From Engraulis encrasicolus (lineage: Eukaryota; Chordata; Actinopteri; Clupeiformes; Engraulidae): DNA of 64,000 nt. The stretch lies in NCBI RefSeq assembly GCF_034702125.1, contig NC_085857.1:49919015-49983014 (forward strand), given 5' to 3'. The translations under genes and the position numbers were made by a program. Each line of letters begins with the position of its first letter. Positions within the stretch are counted from its first letter, which is position 1. Under the pieces are notes generated by a model. The model saw only the letters and a program-made list of their open reading frames with translations, had not been told where the DNA came from and did not search any database. Positions 61,191 through 64,000 of the stretch are shown in pieces.

Positions 61191-64000
61191 ATGAGATACC
61201 ACCTCTTTCTGTTGCTGTTATGGGCACTGCTGTCTGCGAACAGAGCCTTTGCACTCAGCACATCTACAGGTAAATGTTTAATGTATATAATTATTAGCAA
61301 CAAAAGACTTCAAAAACATTAAACGATCATGCAAACAAAAACACCCACGATGGGGAAAAACAAGGACTACTAAACTAAGACAGGGACACGAAAGAACACT
61401 AGGAATTACAAAAACTACAGGTAGTACTTACAGAGACATGATATTGGCAGAGCAAGGAGAAAGACAAACACTGGGGCTTAAATACAGAGAAAAATGATGA
61501 ACAAGACAGGGGATAACCAGGGGTGTAATTCCAAGGGCCTGGTTCAATAGTAAAACCAGTTCAACATAACCTTGAGATAGTGGTAAATCATCAAGAGCCT
61601 GGAGTGCTCTTTTTCTGAACTAAATGACACCTGTTGGTACATGCATTAGCAGGTTTACCACTTCCTGTAGGTTAACTAAACCGGGTTTATCGCTTATCCA
61701 TGAACTGAGGAACATGAGAAACCAGAAAAAGAAGACAGGGGACTTAAGAATGCAAGAGGAAAAACTTGATTCATTAACTTGAACATAACTCAAGTCCAAA
61801 ACTGAAGCAAAAGTCCTAAATCCCAACACCTTGTGCTATTTCAAGATTCGACCAAGAGGTCGCATGTACAGGTTGAATAACATAGGTCCCAGAATCGATC
61901 CTTGAGGCACCCCATACTTCATGGTCCTAGTATCCAAAACACAAGTGTCAATAGAAGCAAGAGTATGGTAAGAGCCATGTAAGGGTTTTTCTTAAGTTGA
62001 GCCCAAATGCAATACACAGACAGGGATCCAGGAAAAGGTTTGGGATTTATTCTTAAACTCAAATTCAAAACTTTTAACAGCTTGGGAGAGGAAACATGAA
62101 TAGACAAAAAACCCACGAGGTGGAAAAAAACATACCACTGGTGAACAATCACACAGGACAGAGTACTAGGTCACAGGAATTCTGACACAGCACAACATGA
62201 CAAAGCGAAGCAAAATGACACCACACAGGACAACAGAAACACAGGTGAGGTATGCCACTAGTTTGGGGTTTAATAGAGTTAAAATCGTTGGCTGGGGTTT
62301 ATTAAGGTGGTTAAGTGTCTTATTTTTCATGTTAAGCGTTCTGCTCAGTCAATGGATCCGTGTAGCATGCGGATCCATTGACTTTCACTAGCTTAGCGAC
62401 ATGCTCCCTCTATTAACTTGTCTTAAAGCAAGACAACGGCTTACATAAAAAAATAAGACACTTTACCACCTTTATAAACCTTGAACAACGAAATAGTGGC
62501 ATACCCCTTTAAATACAGAACGCACAATTACTTGGGAACATAAATGATAGGGCAGAACACGATGGGGCATAGGTAGGCAGACAACGAAGAACCAATCAGG
62601 AACAATCAACTTTTATCAAGTGTGTCAAATGTAGCACTTAGATCAAGTAATTCAAGTACAATGTCAATGTTTTTTTACTTGGGTGTATTGACTCATTATG
62701 TCACTTTGCAAGGATAGGCCTATATAAAAATATAATAATTCGATAAGGTATCTAACTCTGTCTCATGCTTCATGACAGAACAACCGCTGAGGATTGTGGT
62801 TCTCGGCAAAACCGGAGCTGGAAAAAGTACCTCAGGAAACACCATTTTGTGGAAAAACGCCTTTCACGAAGTCTTCGGCCATGACTCTGTCACCTCAACC
62901 GCCTCAGCAGAGAGTGGTGAAGTAGCTGGCAGACAGATTACAGTGGTGGACACGCCTGGAGTGTCAGATCCCACTAAGACAGAAAGGCAGCTGAGGCATG
63001 AGATGGGGAGGAGTGTTCAGCTGTCCTCTCCAGGACCAAATGTTTTCCTGCTGGTGTTGAGATTAGATGTGAGGTTTACTCGGGAAGAAAGGGATGCAAT
63101 GAAATGGATCCAGGCACATTTTGGGAAGGAGGCAGCTCCATTCACCATGGTGCTCTTCACGCACGGAGACATGTTAAGGGGAAAAGCAGTGGAACGTGTT
63201 TTTAGTGACGAGGTGCGTGACCTAGTAGATAACCATGGAGGAAGGTATCATGTGTTTAACAACTTACAGAGGGATGACCGCACACAGGTAGAGGAGCTGT
63301 TTAGGAAGATAGATACCATGGTGAAAAGGAATGGTGGAGGATACTACACCATGGAGATGTACAAGCAGGTTCAGAGAGACAAATTCAGACTAAAATGGCA
63401 AAATGTAATTGGAGCTTTTTCAGGGGGTGTTGGGGGTGCAGTGGCAGGAGGTGCAGGAGGAGCGGTTGGCGGAGCGCTAGTTGGAGGAGTGGCAGGTGCA
63501 GTGCTGGGGGTAGGTAACCCAGCAGCAATAGCCGCTGGAGCAATTCAAGGAGGAAAGATTGGGGCAAGCTGTGGAGCTCTTGCTGGTGCAGGTATAGGAA
63601 CGTATGAAGGATTCAGGTCTGGTGGTGAAGAGGGAGGAAAAATGAGTGGAAGGATGGGTGCAGAGGCAGGGACGTATGCAGCATTGACCAGACTAATATA
63701 TGAAGACATCTATGTGAAAGAGAAATTAATACGCATCAGAAACATCATCAAGAAGTACCAGGGGGTTGGCTGGCAGACATATGTAAAAGATTTGGTTAAA
63801 GAAATTGCAGACATTGTTGGGGTTGCAGAAAAAGGAATGGCAGAGTATCAAGATGGAGTAAACAGCATGATGGTGTACAGTGTTGAGGTTGAAGTGGTGG
63901 TCAAGGTACTCATGCATATATTTGAAGTCGATGCATCTGCCATTGATATTTCCAAACTCGTAGGGCTGCCATTTACCATAGCTGAATCAGTTGGAGAACA
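61191..64000 (+). CDS. Signal-peptide-bearing GIMAP/AIG1-type GTPase, gene 4 (partial, runs off window)
   Basis: Exon 2 (61168-61269) starts after an ATTTCAG acceptor, has ATG at 61191 and ends TCTACAG|GTAAAT in phase 1. Exon 3 starts at 62779 after CATGACAG. The join gives ...ALSTST-EQPLRIVVLGKTGAGKS without a break. Residues 1-21 have a signal-peptide profile: MRYH, a hydrophobic core LFLLLLWALLSA and a small-residue end AFA. P-loop GKTGAGKS is at 36-43, DTPG at 84-87, then PGPNVFLLVL, KWIQAHF and LFTHGD. From about 238 to 305 lies a Gly/Ala-rich hydrophobic stretch with many GxxxG spacings, then an amphipathic region. At least 433 residues, with no stop before base 64000. An ER-lumenal or secreted GTPase would be unusual for this family. 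Confidence 0.85.
61838..61925 (-). pseudogene. LINE reverse transcriptase fragment
   Basis: The minus strand encodes GVPQGSILGPMLFNLYM followed by PLGRI, the conserved RT block of non-LTR elements (GxPQGSxLGPxLF). Homology is lost on both sides. It lies antisense in the intron of GIMAP gene 4. Confidence 0.75.
62247..62511. mobile_element. MITE with a central BamHI-type palindrome
   Basis: Ends AGGTATGCCACTA and, from the right, AGGGGTATGCCACTA. Arms share AAGTGTCTTATTTTT. At the centre GTCAATGGATCCG (62348-62360) pairs perfectly with 62370-62382 across a 9-nt loop. It lies in the intron of GIMAP gene 4. Confidence 0.7.

Overview
The window looks like genomic DNA from a ray-finned fish. It carries intron-rich genes of the GIMAP/AIG1 immune GTPase family, a fish-type L2/CR1-group LINE, a tRNA-derived SINE, many small hAT and TTAA-flanked non-autonomous DNA transposons, CACTA-like (EnSpm-type) elements, and long CA/GT, GA/TC and GAGT microsatellites. 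There is no bacterial-style gene organisation, and most long open frames are microsatellite or repeat translations. I did not identify the species.

Host genes. Four GIMAP-type loci can be supported. (1) A minus-strand gene at about 9890-4696 has five exons, an intron inside the G domain that is almost entirely microsatellite, and a long K/E/R coiled coil. (2) A plus-strand gene is assembled here from a non-coding exon (to 14866), a signal-peptide exon (16401-16502) and a G-domain exon (41769-42619). Its 25-kb intron is swollen by nested transposons. (3) A plus-strand G-domain exon lies at 47255-48156; its 5' exons were not found. (4) A plus-strand gene at about 59.7 kb to beyond the window edge has the same layout as gene 2: non-coding exon, signal-peptide exon (61168-61269) and G-domain exon (62779 onward). 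It ends in a long glycine-rich hydrophobic tail and is still open at base 64000. A lone candidate terminal exon lies on the minus strand at 49308-49211.

Duplicated upstream regions. A block of about 1.3 kb occurs at 10411-11737 and 11913-14655, with a diverged, shorter third copy at 58482-58990. The last two copies lie just upstream of the non-coding first exons of genes 2 and 4. So the GIMAP duplication included promoter DNA. The minus-strand gene has an ISRE-like core next to its first exon.

Mobile DNA. A 10.9-kb CACTA-like element (18950-29869) carries a nine-coding-exon ORF1 and an intronless 818-residue ORF2 with zinc fingers and transposase-like motifs. The two frames overlap by 14 bases. 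This element and a 5.3-kb palindromic foldback (33640-38925) both lie inside a 20.6-kb segment. That segment splits a non-autonomous CACTA element whose halves are at 18285-18758 and 39389-41108. The whole nest sits in the intron of GIMAP gene 2. Relatives of the split element are at 12714-14121 and 52271-53713. A 5'-truncated LINE covers 55.0-58.2 kb. At least seven hAT-type insertions have identifiable 8-bp target duplications, and two MITEs are flanked by TTAA.

The biological point most worth following up is the pair of GIMAP genes whose second exons encode apparent secretory signal peptides spliced in phase to the GTPase domain. The family is generally described as cytosolic or facing the cytosol.
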